From contig JAZBQD010000001.1 in assembly GCA_036583965.1 (NCBI GenBank), positions 24,586,597 through 24,650,596 of the forward strand: a DNA stretch of 64,000 nucleotides. Direction: 5' to 3'. Positions 39,156 to 53,692 of the stretch are shown one piece after another. Under the pieces are notes generated by a model. That model had not been told where the DNA came from. It was given only the letters and a program-made list of their open reading frames with translations, and ran no database searches. Each line of letters begins with the position of its first letter. Position 1 is the first letter of the stretch. The translations under genes were made by a program, and so were the position numbers. Source of the DNA: Prunella strophiata. Its lineage: Eukaryota; Chordata; Aves; Passeriformes; Prunellidae.

Positions 39156-40073
39156 GTAAATGCCTTATTTATGTTCTGTTTGAAATTTTAGGTGCTAAAT
39201 CAAAATTCTGTAATGGTAATTAAGTTACCCGTAATATAGTTGCCCAGTTGCTTATGATTTGTTTCAGAATGGAATTGCTCTATGCTGGCATATTTGTTTG
39301 CTTGTGCCTTTTCTGCATTATAGTTTTTTCCCAAGCATTACTTTGAAGAGCTCTTTGAGATGAAAATGAAGGTGACCTCCTTTAAACACATTTGTGTTGT
39401 GGTTGTGAGATTCCTCATATCCTTGCTTTGCCATTAATTTTCTGGGTTGATGATATTTTAAGAAAATTTCACCTCGTGCTCCCTCCACCTCTGTAGGCAG
39501 AGAACAGCTGTAACTGTTTCTAAGTAGTGGAAATAAGTGTAGGATGTGTAATTGAATTAGTTCAGTTATAAACAGGATTTTTACTGGGTCTTTTTTGGGT
39601 TTTTTCCTGATTGTTTTTTTTTAATTCTTTAAAAATTAGTTGAAGACAGAAGAAGATGTTTTTGAAAGCCACATTTTCAAATCTTTGATGGGCTTCTCAT
39701 GATGAAAGCTTATTTGAGAGATGTTACAATTGAAAGACTAGATCCAAAGGATATATTTTTGGACCCACCTTCTAATATGTTAAAGAGATGCAGATTTCTA
39801 GAAAGTAGTTTCCACGATGGGTGAATTAGGGCAGTGTAAAAGGTTAGCAAAGATGTAGGTTGGAAGATTCCTTGGTTGTAGCTGCCAAACCAGCTTGAGC
39901 TTTTCCCTCTTCTGGGATGAGGGAACAATACTGTACCTGAACAAGCTTTCAGGTATTTCTGTTACAGTACAGTTCCAGCAAAGGTAGCACACCAGTAGCA
40001 GGCATTTTAACATTTATTTTTTGAATATTGGATTGTTTTTCTAATCTTAACTGATGCTGTTTTCTTTAAGCAG
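39156..40073 (+). other. CCSER2: CCSER2 intron 2 (0.9 kb)
   Basis: A short AT-rich intron with donor GTAAAT and an acceptor that is a tandem AAGCAG (40,068-40,073). I see no repeat or nested gene in it. Confidence 0.85.
40068..40073 (+). promoter_or_regulatory. CCSER2: Tandem (NAGNAG) splice acceptor of exon 3
   Basis: AAGCAG gives two usable AGs three bases apart. The downstream one gives V-D-D after the split codon; the upstream one inserts one Ala. CAG is normally preferred over AAG in such pairs, so the short form is expected to dominate. Confidence 0.55.
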
Positions 40074-40273
40074 TGGATGACAACAGTGAAAGCACAAAAC
40101 ACACTACTGAGAATGTCATCTCTTCAGAGATGAACTACAGAGCTGGCTCCTCCTTTGAGCTTTCTCCATCTGACAGCTCTGATGGCACATACATGTGGGA
40201 TGAAGAAGGGCTGGAGCCTATAGGAAGTGTCCATCCGTGTGGAAGTTACGACTCTTCAGAAATGAACAGCATA
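40074..40273 (+). CDS. CCSER2: CCSER2 exon 3, intact
   Basis: The exon is 200 nt and open in the expected frame; its first two bases complete a codon begun in exon 2. It encodes ESTKHT, YRAGSSFELSPSDSSDGTYM, WDEEGLEPIG, then SSEMNSI before the donor ATA|GTATGT. The serine/acidic block is among the best conserved parts of the protein, and no disabling change is seen. Using the upstream AG of the tandem acceptor would add three bases (one Ala) at 40,071-40,073. Domain function is unknown; the composition suggests an unstructured, phosphorylatable linker. Confidence 0.93.
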
Positions 40274-42078
40274 GTATGTATCTGTATTCATAACCTGCAT
40301 TGTTACAGTGTGTTGAGTTTATTGCTTATTGAGTATATTTTTTTTAATGTTAGCTCTTTTTAAAAAAAGTTGTAGTTGTTTCCTCTTTCCTCTGTAGTTG
40401 ATTGCTTTGTGAAACTTCTTGTTTAGGAACTTCTGTTTCTGGACAGGTGACCTTGATCAGACTGTTTGCACACATTTTTTTCTTTCCTTATTCTAAAGTC
40501 AGGACAAAACAGGTCCTCCCTTATGCAATCTCATAGCAGTGCTCACAAAGAGTAAAGGAATTTGATTTCTGCAAAGTATAGGTTCAATGCCTCCCACTAA
40601 TCTCTAAACATAGGAGTGAAAAAGCCAGAAAATAGCTATTGCCTCTGTGGCTTCTTGCATTTGTTGTTCTGTACTGTGTGCTCATAGGGCCCTTGTGAGC
40701 TGAAGCAGATATTTGATTTCTCTCTTCCTTCATAGCATCTTTGAGGTAGAGACCTGGCTGTAGCTCACTGGAGCAGGGCTCTTCATTGTGTATCTCCAGT
40801 GAGATACACAAATGCAGCACAGCCTTTTCTCTTGCTGCTAAACTCAAAATGATGTGCATCATTAAATCTGAGGAGAGTGGATGGAGAGTTGTTGCTTTGC
40901 TGTGATCCTACATCTGAGATCAGGGAGCCAACCTTGACATTTTAATGTGTCTGAAGAATATTCTGTCTGCCCTTTTTGTGCTCCTTTATCTGCACAGACT
41001 TCTGAATCAAGCAACTTGGATTTTATGATGCTAACAATCAGAATATTTGACAAAACCAAATTGGTTTAATTGATGTGTCATGCCTCGTGTGTTTCAGGTG
41101 TGTTGGGTACTGTGTCACCACTGCCAATTTAGCAATGTAGATACCACTTTTAGACTTGGGCACAGATAGGTAATTATATTCTTTGTGTGTAACTAAATAT
41201 GAATTCCTGATATATTTTCAGCTGCTTGTGGTATTGTTTGCTCTCTGTCTTAAATTATGATGTTGGGATCTAGTGCTTAGAGTTTAGCAGTGGTTATTAG
41301 CTTTTTGTGGCAATTGTGGCCAGCTTGGAAAAGCTGTTAGAGATTTTTGTAGTATGAGTTTTGTAGCTTTATTGGTATTTATAGGGAAAACCCAAGTTTC
41401 ATGGAGGCCACTACAAAAACAAACACCCTTGTCCCCAGACATACACATGCACATGCCAAGAAAAGAGGGAAGTTTTTAAACTTTGTCCTTGGTAAGTTTT
41501 AATATAGGTATTTTGATACATACTCTGAAAAGAACCAAACAAATAGAAGGCACTTCTTTTACTGTGCTTTTGGAGTGTACATCTAGGTTTTGATATGTGT
41601 AGCCCCCATGAATTAATTTGTGCATGGGTATGAATTCCTATTGAATCAATGCGCTGATTGACAGGAGCTGTTGTAAGCAGATGTGGAGCAGAGGTACATT
41701 AGAAGCCTTTAATATTCTTGTTGACTATTTTGGATAATTTCTTTGTTTATTGTAAAGTAAAGAGTTTTTAGAGAGGGCTTAAGAATAGAAGAATGTATTT
41801 CTAGTTTTTCACGAAGTGGAGAAAGGAGATTTTAAGAGTTAATGTTGAATCTAGAAGATCATGTGTTGTTTCTACCCATTTTGATTTTTTTTTTATCCTG
41901 TTACTGCTTTTCCTGAGTTTTTCAGTGCTTAATGTACTGTGACTTTTATCTGAATGAGAAAAAAATCAATAGCACGTTTTATTTTTGCAAGGCAGAAATG
42001 TATTTTCAGTAACTTGGGTTTTGAGGGGGAAAAATGTAGCTCTGAAGTGTTGAATTGCCTCTTAGTAGGATTTTTTTG

Positions 42079-42081
<3 letters not shown>

Positions 42082-42110
<29 letters not shown>
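42082..42110. repeat. Poly-T tract, 29 T
   Basis: The longest homopolymer in the window, in intron 3. It is a length-variable site by nature and may be misassembled. No retroposed sequence or target-site duplication is evident next to it. Confidence 0.9.
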
Positions 42111-45100
42111 CTGTACTTGTTGATTTTGGTAGAAATTATGATTGATTTCTTTAGCCTAAAGATTAAACAGTGATCTCTTCTAATCTGAATATGCAGAAGA
42201 ATTTCTGACGCAGTTTTTCATTCTTTCTGAAAAATAGTACTCTTGAGTAGGTTAAGCTTTTGTTCCATGTTTTTCCTTTTCTCTGCAAGCAGGGAGTATA
42301 AAGACAAAAAAGTGAAGGCATTGAGAATAATTATTGTGATTAGTCAACACGTCAGATGTTTTGATTGCTTGGAGATACGTGATCAAATTATGCAGTTTCT
42401 ATCCTCTAGTGTGGTGAGTTAAAAGCAGTTCATATCTGTGTGTCAAAATCCAATTGATGAGAGTCAGATTTAAGAATTTGGAGTGCTTGGGCTAATGCCA
42501 GCCTGCCTGCCCCTTGGATTTAGTATTTCCAGGGCAGTCACCAAAGCAGTAGTTCTGGAGTTCCTGTGGCACCAGGCTGGGGTGAGTAGAAGCAATGTGG
42601 CTGAGTGACAATTCAGGGAACTGTGTGCTGAGTAATTGGTCATGTTTACTTCACAGTTTGCCTTTTTCTTCCTCATTTCCATCCTGCTGTTGTTTTGGTA
42701 GTCTTTTAAGCTGTATCCTTCTTAGTGTCAACAGATGCTAAATGCTTTTTCTAAGCTTTTCCATAGGTGGCAGTGCAGCCCCCATTGGGTGATCTTAGAT
42801 TAGAGGTGTTTGGACCATCTTTGGAAGGGCAGCTTTTGCAAAGGGGATTTTAACTGGGTTTCTGAAAAGAGAACCAGCACAGGAAGGTAACAGCAGGAAC
42901 TTGCTGGCCTCTGAAGCTTATTGTTCCTTTTTGGGGAGCAGAAAAGCCACTATCTTTGCTATGCTCAGTACATCTTGGTTTTAAAGATATGGGGATGGAG
43001 AACAAAAGAAAATTTGGCCTCTTAGTACAGTCTTCCTGTTCTTTACTAACTTGAGTTAACAGCTGTGGAGAAAGTGTGGGATCCAGTGTTGGAGGTTTAA
43101 GAGTCATACAGATCTAAATATCAGAGGGAGGACTTAGAGCTTTGTAGGAATGTGCGAGGTTTGTGTAAGGATGAAAATATTTTTATTGTTGAATTGCATA
43201 ACAGAAAATAACTAATTCCACTATCCTTGTTTTTGTTCCATTTCCACTTCTGAAGTCAAAAAATCACTTGGATAACTTTCTTAGTTCTGAACTGCTTTAA
43301 AATTTCTGATTTTGTTGGTGCTCTTTATAGTCTTTCCAACAGCTGGTCTTTACTGCTGAGCACCAATGTTCAGTTCTGTGTGAGCAGTACTGATGCTTGG
43401 CAGAGCAGTTGCTGGCTCTGCAGCTTAGCAGGAAAGGGCAGTATTTGTCCATAGGTGCTCTCACTTGATTTTAGCTGTGCTGTTTGCTCCTGTCCTGGGT
43501 TTTAGTCACTGACTGCAGTGCCCAGTTCCTTTACTGCTTCATGGCAGAAGGCTGCTCAGCAGTGCAGGGAACAATTCCTGGTTGTAGTTTAGGTGTGCTA
43601 GATCTTTGTTTTCATTAATTTTTGTCTGAAAATACTGTTCACTATACATGTAAGCAATGTGTTCTCAAACAGGCATCTTGACTGGAGTCTCATGGCTCCT
43701 TTGCTTGCTCTCTCTTGCTGTAGCAGGGTTTCAGGTGTTTTCTCAGCTCCAGCACATTAAGTAGACACATGAGAAACAGAAGCTTTAATATGTGTTTGTT
43801 CAGAGTGAAGCTTTGAATGTTTTTGTCAAGTACAAGTCCTTATTTACATTGAGAAGGATAGGTAGTACAGCTGTTCTTGTTCTGAGTTACATGCTTGTTT
43901 TAAAGATGCTACAATACTCTAGTGCTCAAAGTCTGCAAGAAGTAAAACTTGAAACTGAAAACATTCCAGTTGTTTTGGCTTCTTTCTGTAATATTCACAA
44001 GAGAAGTTTTTGGGATGTGATTTGGGGCTTTTTTTAGTTTCTTTTCAAGCAATTTCATTTGGGCCAATAGGCTTGGACAGGAAGCTTTCAGAGTGTTCCC
44101 TGTACTGTCAGATTGACTCTTTTTCCTGTAGCTCCAGTAGCAATGTGAATCTTTGCACTGTGTTCATTTTTCCTGAAGTAAATAGAGCCAGTATTTTTGG
44201 GTATGTGCGGAGTGAACATCAATGTAATTATAAGGGCATAGGATTATGGAATAATAATTGAAATCTGGCTTGAGGAGACAGATGGGTTTTAACTGCTTTG
44301 CTGAGAATTTAATTGCTCTTGGGATGAAATCTGGATCTCACTGGAATGAATCAGTTTGACACATGGCCAGAATTTTAGCCAGAGTATAAAATAGTTACAT
44401 TTTTCTCTTGTTCCAGGCAGTTTTTGAAATCGTGTAAGATTTTTGTTGTTTTTTTGTTATATTTTTCCCTTTGTGACTGTAGCTTGGGCAAGGGCAGTTC
44501 TGAATTAATTTTTGAGACTGGGCAGAATGCTTTCTGGTTCCTGAAACATTGGTACTCAATGAAATATGCTCTACTTCTTAGGGAAAATGAACTTCTAAAA
44601 TAGAATTGTTTAGTTCGGTTATTAATTTCTTTCAGTAGTTATTTACAAGTAATTTACTGTTAATTACCTTAATTTTTTAAAAAATTCACTTCTCAAAATG
44701 AGTCTGTAGTAAGGTTTAAATTGCCAGTCTGATTTCTCAAATGAGTAATTTATTAATGTGAATTCAGACTTGTAATGTGTGTAATAGCTAATACATTTAT
44801 TTCCTTAGAGGGAGGTGGTTTTGGTATTGCCTTCTACCCATCTTCCTTTATTTGGCTGAATTTCTTTTCAGGAGGTTAATGCCAAAACACTAATTCTTGT
44901 TCTATAAGAAGCTGGGCTTTTTAAACTTTGTGATGTTTGGTTACAGCTGTAATGAAAATAAAAGTGCAAGTAAGCTTAAGACAATGTAAAATGTATATAA
45001 TCTTTCCTCAACATAAACTTTTCTTTTTTTGCTATAACTTTCTAAAAGAGTAGTCATGAAATGAGTCCTTCAGGTGCAAGCTTGTTGCAAGAAGAACACA

Positions 45101-45507
45101 TTAAAAGCCTTTCATCTAATGAACCAGTTGAAATTCAGTTCTTTTTTCTCTTCACATCTTTTAAAGAACAATGAAGATCTTACTCAAAGCAGAGAAGAGC
45201 AAGCATTAAAAAGACACATATTTCTTGACAGGCTGTACTCAAATGAACAGTGTTGACTTACTGCATTTCCTCCTTTCTTAGAATACAAAAGGTGAGGTTA
45301 ATAAAGAGAATTAATTGCATTTTGTGCTCCCATGATGCTTCCTAAAAGTAATTTGTGTACTTCAGTTGAGCACTTCTTTAAGAAGTGTCTGAGTTTGTTC
45401 TGTGCCTGAAAGTAGAGGATGATTTCAGCCTCAGTCAGTGCCTTTTTGACTAAAATTCATTATGGCATGAATAAATACACACTTCCAATTTTGTATGTGG
45501 TTAGAGA

Positions 45508-45528
45508 TTTTTTTTTTTTTTTTTTTTT
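45508..45528. repeat. Poly-T tract, 21 T
   Basis: A homopolymer run in intron 3 without an adjacent recognisable retroelement. Confidence 0.9.
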
Positions 45529-48500
45529 GCTAGTGAATGTGGTACAGTGAGAACTGATGACACTGTTAGGTGCCCAATACTCCAGTGAGGGTGTGAGGCT
45601 GGAAAGAGAGAGAAGGCATTATTCTTGTGGTGTAATTATTTAATGAAGTATAATTGTTCTAGTCTTAGGGAATCTTGTTATATACCTGTGCTGGGGTGAT
45701 TTGGATTTTGAAGTAGCTATTGCCTTTTTGCTGCCTACCAAGCCTGTAAAACCTCTGAGATTTTAGTTTTCTTGCAGCTGCCAGGTTTTATTTGGCCACT
45801 GTTGTGACAGACCAGAACCATGGAGGAGGAAACTGGGCAACCTCTCCCTTCAGGTGTGTGAGGGGATACCAGGATTCATCAGTGTGTCAGAGGAGAGAGA
45901 CTGTGAGAATGTCCATGTGACTGTAGTGCCAGTGAAGGGGGAGAGGTGATTTTATCTGCCCAGGAGGTATTCAAGCAAACCAAGGTAAATGCACTTGAAA
46001 AGTCACCTCATGCAGGTGTGGAGGTGTGTATGGGCAGTGATAGAAATCCTCAGTGGCAGATAGTCCTCACAGGGTGTGGGTACACTGCAGTGTCTGTGAA
46101 CCTCTGGGAGTGACTGAGAGCAAACCCAGAGAGGGTCAGATACTCTGCATTTTGTGTTGTCCCTCCTTCAACATTTCCTTCCATGCCCAACATAGTGTAG
46201 AACACTTTTTATGGATGGAGAACACATGGCATCACTAATGTGGAATGGTAGTGTGGAGTTCTGTTTTCTGCTTCTGCTCAGAGAATTTTCATTATTTACC
46301 TTCATCACCAAAGAAATTCTGTCCTGTAGGACAAATTGAATAACTCATTGGTCCTTCACACTCCTTTACCTGAAAGCCTGGCTTTTGGGTTAGGCCAGTA
46401 TGTCTCTTGGCAAGAGATATCATGGTAGCACATGAAGTCTTCTGTGAAGTTTTAGCTTTTACTGATGCATTCTAGAAAATGGCAAACAGTATGTGAATTT
46501 TTACAGATACAGAAAGACTTCTTGGAAATACATTATCTAGGAAGCTGCCATTTCTGTGGTCAAACTTCCTGCTGAGGTGTATATATATATATAGTGATTG
46601 TGGGATTGGAATCTAATACGTGTCAGCCTTGAAAGCTGTTTTTCATTGGAAGCTGCTTATTGGAAGTTACTGTAGTTAGTAACCTCTGTTTAAGCTCCTA
46701 AATTCATGTCTGAGTTCTAGGTACTTTTGTCCCAATATCTTCATGTCATGTTCCAGAATCTGATAAAAAATATTCTGATTTACTTAAATTGTACTGTTCT
46801 AACTTCATAGTTTTCATTTTTCCAGTAATACAAGTGCAGAAGTCTGTGGTATTTGTTTATCAGTAATTAATTTCTGAGAAGTCTATGTCTAAAAATGTAT
46901 GTTTGGAAAACCACTAGACTGCTTGGCTCTGATTTCAAAACCTCAAAAGTCAGTGTCATCTTTTTGCCTTTAATCTTCATTATGAACAGCTAATATTTGT
47001 GAACATACTGAAGTAATGGGAGAACATCCTTGAGTAATATTTCCACTGTTAAGTTTTAAGTAGAAAACTGCAACTGCTATGAAAAATTCAGTCTGTATTA
47101 TTGCTTGTCAACACAGAACTAAGAGCACAAACTCATTTCTGTGTATTCTATCAGCTCCTCAGCCATTCCTGAGCTGGAGTTTGCTGGCAGGCAGTTTTTT
47201 CCTCGTGGCAGAGAAAGGAAATGCCATTAGATTAGAGACTGATTTTTGGGTGAAAATAGCCACCATCTACTGTCCTACCTCTGCTCCAGTCTTCAATTTG
47301 TGAGTTTAACAGCAAGGGGAGGTGGTGAGAAATGAAATTACTTAATGAGATGGCACTTCTGTCTGTCATGTGTTGTGTAGGTGTCCCTGCTGTCAAACAT
47401 TAGGAGGTAATATGACTGCATTACAGTGCACAAACCTCTTGTGATACTGGTCTGAGAGATGTGACATTTTGTGAACAACCTTTTATGCCAAATTACCTTT
47501 TTTCCTTTGGGATGGGAAAGCTTATATGCCTTCGAGAGCTGCTTCCTTCAGAACTGACACAGTAAATCTTCTCATGCTGTTTTGGCTGGAAAAACCAAGG
47601 AAGGCAGCTTCACTTGGACCTGTGTTCTGTTCCTGGCATCCATTAATTAAACCTTTGGGTTTGTGTTGAGGAGAGAGGGAGAGGGCATGGTGTGAAATAT
47701 GAGAGCAAACACTGGTAGAAGTTAGCACTTGTTTCATTTCCTAGGCTTGTAAGGGATGTTTTCTGAATGAGCTGGTAACTGCATATCCACGTGTGAGCTG
47801 GTTCTGTTTTTGTGCTCTTGGCTTATGTTGTGGAAATGCATCAGGATGATGTGGCATAAACACACTTCTGCAGGAGTGCAGTAAGTGAGGGAACACTTCC
47901 TGTGTTGTTAGCAGCTCATGGAGAGATTGGTAATAGCATCACCCCAAAGTAGCTCAGAGGTATTTGAGGATTGTTTTGGCTTTAATTAGAAACAAGTATA
48001 TTAAGCTGGCTGTGTAAGAATAGAACACATAAATGCTGTGTAACGTGTCATAGTCAGGTTACTCCAAAAGTCTGACTAGGGTAGAATTAAAACTCTTGCA
48101 CAGAGGAAACAATTGAGCTCCTGGTACAGCCATGCCCAAGCTGTTCCTCTGAGGTTATTGTTTGGTTCCTTTCTCAGCTGGGAGTTATTTAAAGCATCTA
48201 TATTTTCCTTAAACCAAACATTGTACATTTAATACAAGTGCAAGTCAGTGGAATGAGAATCATTCACAATCATTTCTGCCAGTTAACAGTAGCTGTAGCA
48301 ATTACACATTGCTTAATAGGGTAAAAGGCTCTGTTGTTGATTAGATAAACTGTAAAAGCAGTGCTGAACCTCTTGTATTGGTAGCCTTTTTGTGCAGACA
48401 GACTGGAACAGTGAGTAGGAGGAACTGCTTTTCCTCCTCCCCTGCTCTTCCTCTGTCACTATTTATGCTCACTGCTGACTGCTTTCTGTGATTGTGTTTA

Positions 48501-51500
48501 AAAGTAAACAGGAAACTCTCTATTTAAAAGCACCAGCCTATTAAAAAAATGCCCAAAATAAAAAATATTTTTAAATTTTTCTGGAATTCTGTAGAAGGAT
48601 GGTTGCAGTGCTTCCTCCTTTCAGCTTTCCTCATTGCTGGAGGCTAGATGGCAGTCAAGGAATGCTGCATGTGGCAGTGGGTGTAGCTTGGGCTGTGTGT
48701 TTGAAAGTGCTGTTGCTTATGAATTGGTGAAATCTCAACAGAATGACTAATATTTCTGGTTTTCCTCTTTCTCTTCTTTCACTGGGTTATTGAGTTTCAG
48801 ATTTTTTCGAGTCTGACATCTGATTTTACATTTAAAAAAAAAAAATAAAAACCAGCAAGTATAGATGCTTTAGATACAGCATGTAATAACTTAAGCTAAT
48901 AATTAATTCCTCCAAACCTTCAGTAAACCTAGGTAGAACATTCAATGCCTCTATAAAAATGTTTCAAGAACAGTAAATCTTTAAGACCATTCTACTTAAC
49001 AGTTAAACCAGAAATGTTTTGGATTTTCCAAACCAAGTTGTTGTTACATGTGTTGCCACAGCAACCTTCAGTTACAGAGCATGGACAAAATTACAAAATA
49101 CTTGTTTGGATGCCTGGCCTAATCATCTTTAATGTGAGTAGTACAGTGTACTCCTTTCCTATCCTGTCCTTGGTAACCTGCAGAGTTCTATTCCACCTTT
49201 TCCCTGGGTGGTTTTCTCTGTTTTAAGGACTTTATTATAGTGGGTTTTTCTCTTCAGCCCTATAGTACAGTATGTGCTTTTCCTCTGTCTGCGTTTTCTG
49301 CCTTCACTTAAAAGTTCTGTTCATTTCCTATATCATGTTGCCTTTTTGGAGGCTTCCTATTTCTTTATTTATCTCTATCTCTGATGTCGTCAAATGCTGA
49401 AAACAGCATTGAAAAAGACCCTGGAGGTTTCCCTCTTTTCTTCTGTCAGCCTTGACTTGTGTTTGACTTTGGCAGTTATTCTTTAGCTGCCCTTCAGATG
49501 ACTGATTTACCCAGTCTGTTTTGTGTTTGTTTTTGAAAGCCACTTCCTTTTTTTCATTCCCCAAGCACCTGAAATGATGGTTTCTAAGTTTTGGTGCTGC
49601 TCTCGAATGCTTCACTTGTATTTTTTGGCCTGATTCTCCTGTAGTTCTTTCCCTTTACTCACACTTATCTTCTACTGTGGTCTTTTTTCATCCTCATCAA
49701 AAGCAAGACCTAAGTCACTAAATCAGTAATAAAAACAATTAGTTATTTTCCTTTGGCTGTCTGCTTCCTAAAGGTGGAACACACAAGTGAGGTCTGAGAT
49801 TGTGAGTTATGGAAACAGGTAAAATGTTGTTCCTAATGCTCACCACCAGTTCATGACTCCCTCAAAGCAATTGCTTTTCCTGCAAATATCCTACCCTGGT
49901 GTTGGTACTTTGAGCTCAAACTCTTCTCAGTTATGGTAATTGTCTCTGAAATTAGTTGTTTGAGGGCTTTGCATTTCTACAGTAACCTCAATGCCCGGAC
50001 TTAATTTTTTTTTTTTTTATATTCCACTGTAATATATGTAGAATATAAAAAAATATGTGTGCTATAAACTTTCACTGGTCAACATTTTTATGTTTAGGAT
50101 GGAGAAGATGCAGATCTCTATCTGTCTTCTATTTTAGGGCACTTTATGCTTTACTTTGGTTGCATTATAACCTTACAATACTTAGTGCAAGATGTGGGAA
50201 AGCTGAGAGTCAGGCCTCTTGCCTAGGTTAGCTGTTAAGCTAAATTGAGCTCATATTGGTTGGTGGACTGAAAAATAGCACTCTTCAGTTTAAGAAAAAG
50301 CTTAATGATGCATGTTGCATTAGAAATTTTTGGAAACTAAACTTTCTGAAAAGAGTATTTTGCACTCCAGTTCATTATGGTGAATATCACTTTACAATGA
50401 AGTTTTGCTTCAGCAAAAACACCTCTTCATAGAGTTCCCCAGTCTTCAAAGCAGTGGTCCTCATGTTGTATCCCTCTCCAGAAAGAGGGTGCTGGGCTCC
50501 ATGCCTCCAACAAATTGGGTTAAGTCCCAAGCTGTTGTGGTGAGCTGTTGTGTGTGCTTGCTGAACCTGTGGTAAAACACAGCCTCTGAGGACAATCACT
50601 CCAGAAAGGATTTGCAGACCATTGAAGTGAACTTGCTGAAAGTGGTATGACACATGTGGTGTGCCTTATCCTTTTAGCCTTTTCCCTTCTTATGCAGTGT
50701 GAGGGCTCCCTGCACTGGGGTGCTGGAGTTACTCAATTCTTACACCTGGACTCCCAGATGATCTGTCTCACCTCATGCTTTCCCTGTTCTATTGCAGGAA
50801 GCCAGCAAAACACTGCTGCCTGTGTCCAGTGGAAAAGCTTTGTGGAGAGAGAGCTTGGGGACAGCACTGTAGTTGGACCTGGGATTTCACAGTCCCAAAC
50901 TCAATCTCTTCCTAGGTTGTACCAGCTTCAAAATCTAGTGCTGAATCAGCCTTGTGAAAATCATACCCCTTTTAATATACGTTACTCTTTTCACCTACAC
51001 AAATAGAATGGGATTCTTCTTTTTCTGTAACTTATAATAATTGCTGAAACATGTAATATTCTGAAGGATTAGAGCTGATGCACTTGGAAAGAATTTCTTT
51101 ATTTCCTGTTCTGGTTGAGCTCATTGCCCTGAATCACTTCATGATGCTAATTGCTGTTAAGCACACATTATTAACTATATTATTCCCATGTAATTACCTG
51201 CACTTCCTTATGCAGTAGAAAGAATAACAATGGAAAGTACCTAAATTTTATTTTTTTTAATGCACTAATGTGCTGATGAAACTTGTACTTTATCTTATGG
51301 CTATTTCAGGATGACCTAGCTGACACCTATTTGTATATTGTGTTTCCCAAGTAGCTTGCAGGGGGAAATGCTCAAAGTGCATTCACACATGGCCCAGTGA
51401 TTACAAAGTCTTGGCATTTGCAGTTGTGGGTTTTTTTTTGTAGCATGGAGTTTCCTTTCCTCAGTGTGGTGAAGAATGTGTAATTAGGGAAGCATAATGA

Positions 51501-53692
51501 AGTGTGCTGTTGACAGGAAAGTATGTCTGGAATCTCAAATACTGACCTTCTATGACACCATTAGACTTCCAAAGTCTAATTCAAAGATAGTAAGGTGGCT
51601 TATCTAGGGTTATTAGTAAACATTCTGCCATATTGTGTTCTTATATTGTGCATTTTGAAATGCATTTGCACAAGTGATGGCAAAGCTTTTCCACTTAGTT
51701 TTGTTTGTGGCCACTGTTTCCATTTTATTTGTCATGCTCATTAAAGTTCTTGCAGTAGAAGAAAATAATGCTTGTTCACACTAATTTGGAAGATAAAAGC
51801 ATGGCATAGAAATAATTTATCAACTAGCAAACTGAACTGCCTCTCAAGCATGCCCATATTTTGCAGAATTGTTTGAAACAAATATGCATTGGTTTAAAAA
51901 CGCCTGGTTCCTGAACTAATGGAACCAAAAGTAGCAAAAATATTTTGTTGTCCCAAATATTAAATCCATGTTTCCTTTCAATTTTTTTGTGAAGCTTTTT
52001 CATAGTTGGATTTATTATTATTTCCAATGCCTTGCTGTGTAGGTTTTTCTTTTTTTTCCAGTAAATGCATAGAATGCTATTTGTAAACAAAGCAATTCAG
52101 ATAGGACTTTGAAATATGACAAAAACAGGTGGTTTTGTCTCAAGTATTCCATCTTTCTTTTATAATACTCATGTTTTACAAAGTACCTAGTAACTGTGTT
52201 CATATCACACTCTCCCTCCTAAGCCCATAAATAACTTGCCCTGCAGAAATACAAAATGTTTAATGTTCTGTGTCACAACCCAAATCCCCCCAAAAATCTT
52301 AAAATACACATAGCTCTTGTCACCATTTATAATAAAATACAGTACTGCTTTGTAGGAAGGCTGCTGAAGAACAGCTGGAGCAACATTTCAGACAAATGCC
52401 TCTTAATGTTCTTCCTTTTCACCTGTGCATCTGTGACAAAGCAAATCTAACAAATGATAGCCAGCAAAGGGGTGGCTTTGCAAGGGAATACTGTTGTGCA
52501 GTGTGTTCATAGCCTGTATTCCAGTATTCACTTAAGTATTTAATGATCACATTACTCTGAGAAATAATTATAAAACACTTATTTGATTTAATATTTGGTA
52601 AATTATACAACATTGATGCCAGACATCATTTCTAGGAGTAGCCAATAAACCTAAGAAAAATCTGTGTTTCTGCTGTTAGGGAAGAGGCCAATGTGTGGTG
52701 CCTGAGTCTGGTCTCAGGCCTCAAAGGCATGACTTTCACTGGAAACTCAGGAGTTGGAGCTGGATATCCATAGGAGTTTCCTCAGGCCTGCTTTGTGTGG
52801 TAGTCACTTGCTGTTAATGGGTTTAGTTTCCTTGGAGTAAGGGAGTGAAAGGGTGTCTGGGTTCTCTGCCCGGGCTGCTGTGGCTGTCCAGCAGCTCTGG
52901 CAGTGTCAGACTGAGCCGTGAGCTGGGTGTTCCAGCAGCCTTGACCTCCTCAATTCCTCCTCCTCTTGGTATTCTTAAAGCAAGAGGAGTCAGTCTCTCT
53001 TTTTAACACTGACTGGGCTTGCCCTCATTGCAGTCCTTTAATATACCTGACTATATTTAATGTGTGTAATTTATTTAGCACTAACACTAAATAGCATTTT
53101 TCTTGTGCCATTTGTGTACCCATGCAATGTGATGGTTTATTATTCCCTTTAGGAGCAGCTTTACATGAACCACAGTCTGAAGGCAAAAAGAAGTAGCATT
53201 TGGTGCTCATAATAGTGTGTTTGAATGGTTTGTTGTCCAAAATAGTCAGGATAACATAGGTTTCCCTCACTTCCTTTCAATGATTTCGTGATAGTATGAG
53301 AGCAGAAATAAGGGGATTCAACATCATCTTTTCACAAAGCTGTTTTTGAATTCCAGATAAACAAAGTAGAGTTTCGAAATGCTCCCAACTGCGGAGGAGG
53401 CAGGATATTAATGAATCAAAAAGTCTTCGGAGTATTCCATAGGCATCAGGCAGAAAAATGTTTTAATCCATCTTTGTTTCATCTAGCACTGTTACTGTGT
53501 CATATTAGCAGAGGTGTGATGATTGTTTTTGTATAGATGGTCTCAAATAAGGCTGATCTTCACTGCAGAGGAGAGGAGGCTGCTGGTAACATTGGATGTT
53601 TGCACAGTAAAAATGTAACAAAGCTTTTTGTGACAGTAGGAGTGTATGAAATATCATGGAACCAGCTGTATCTCACTTTTCCTTTCTTGCAG

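Larger units (their letters stand above)
40274..53692 (+). other. CCSER2: CCSER2 intron 3 (13.4 kb)
   Basis: A large intron between GTATGT and a TTTCCTTTCTTGCAG acceptor. It contains the longest homopolymer in the window (29 T at 42,082-42,110), 21 T at 45,508-45,528, and a short TA repeat at 46,580-46,593. No nested gene, RNA gene or intact mobile element is recognisable. Confidence 0.85.
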
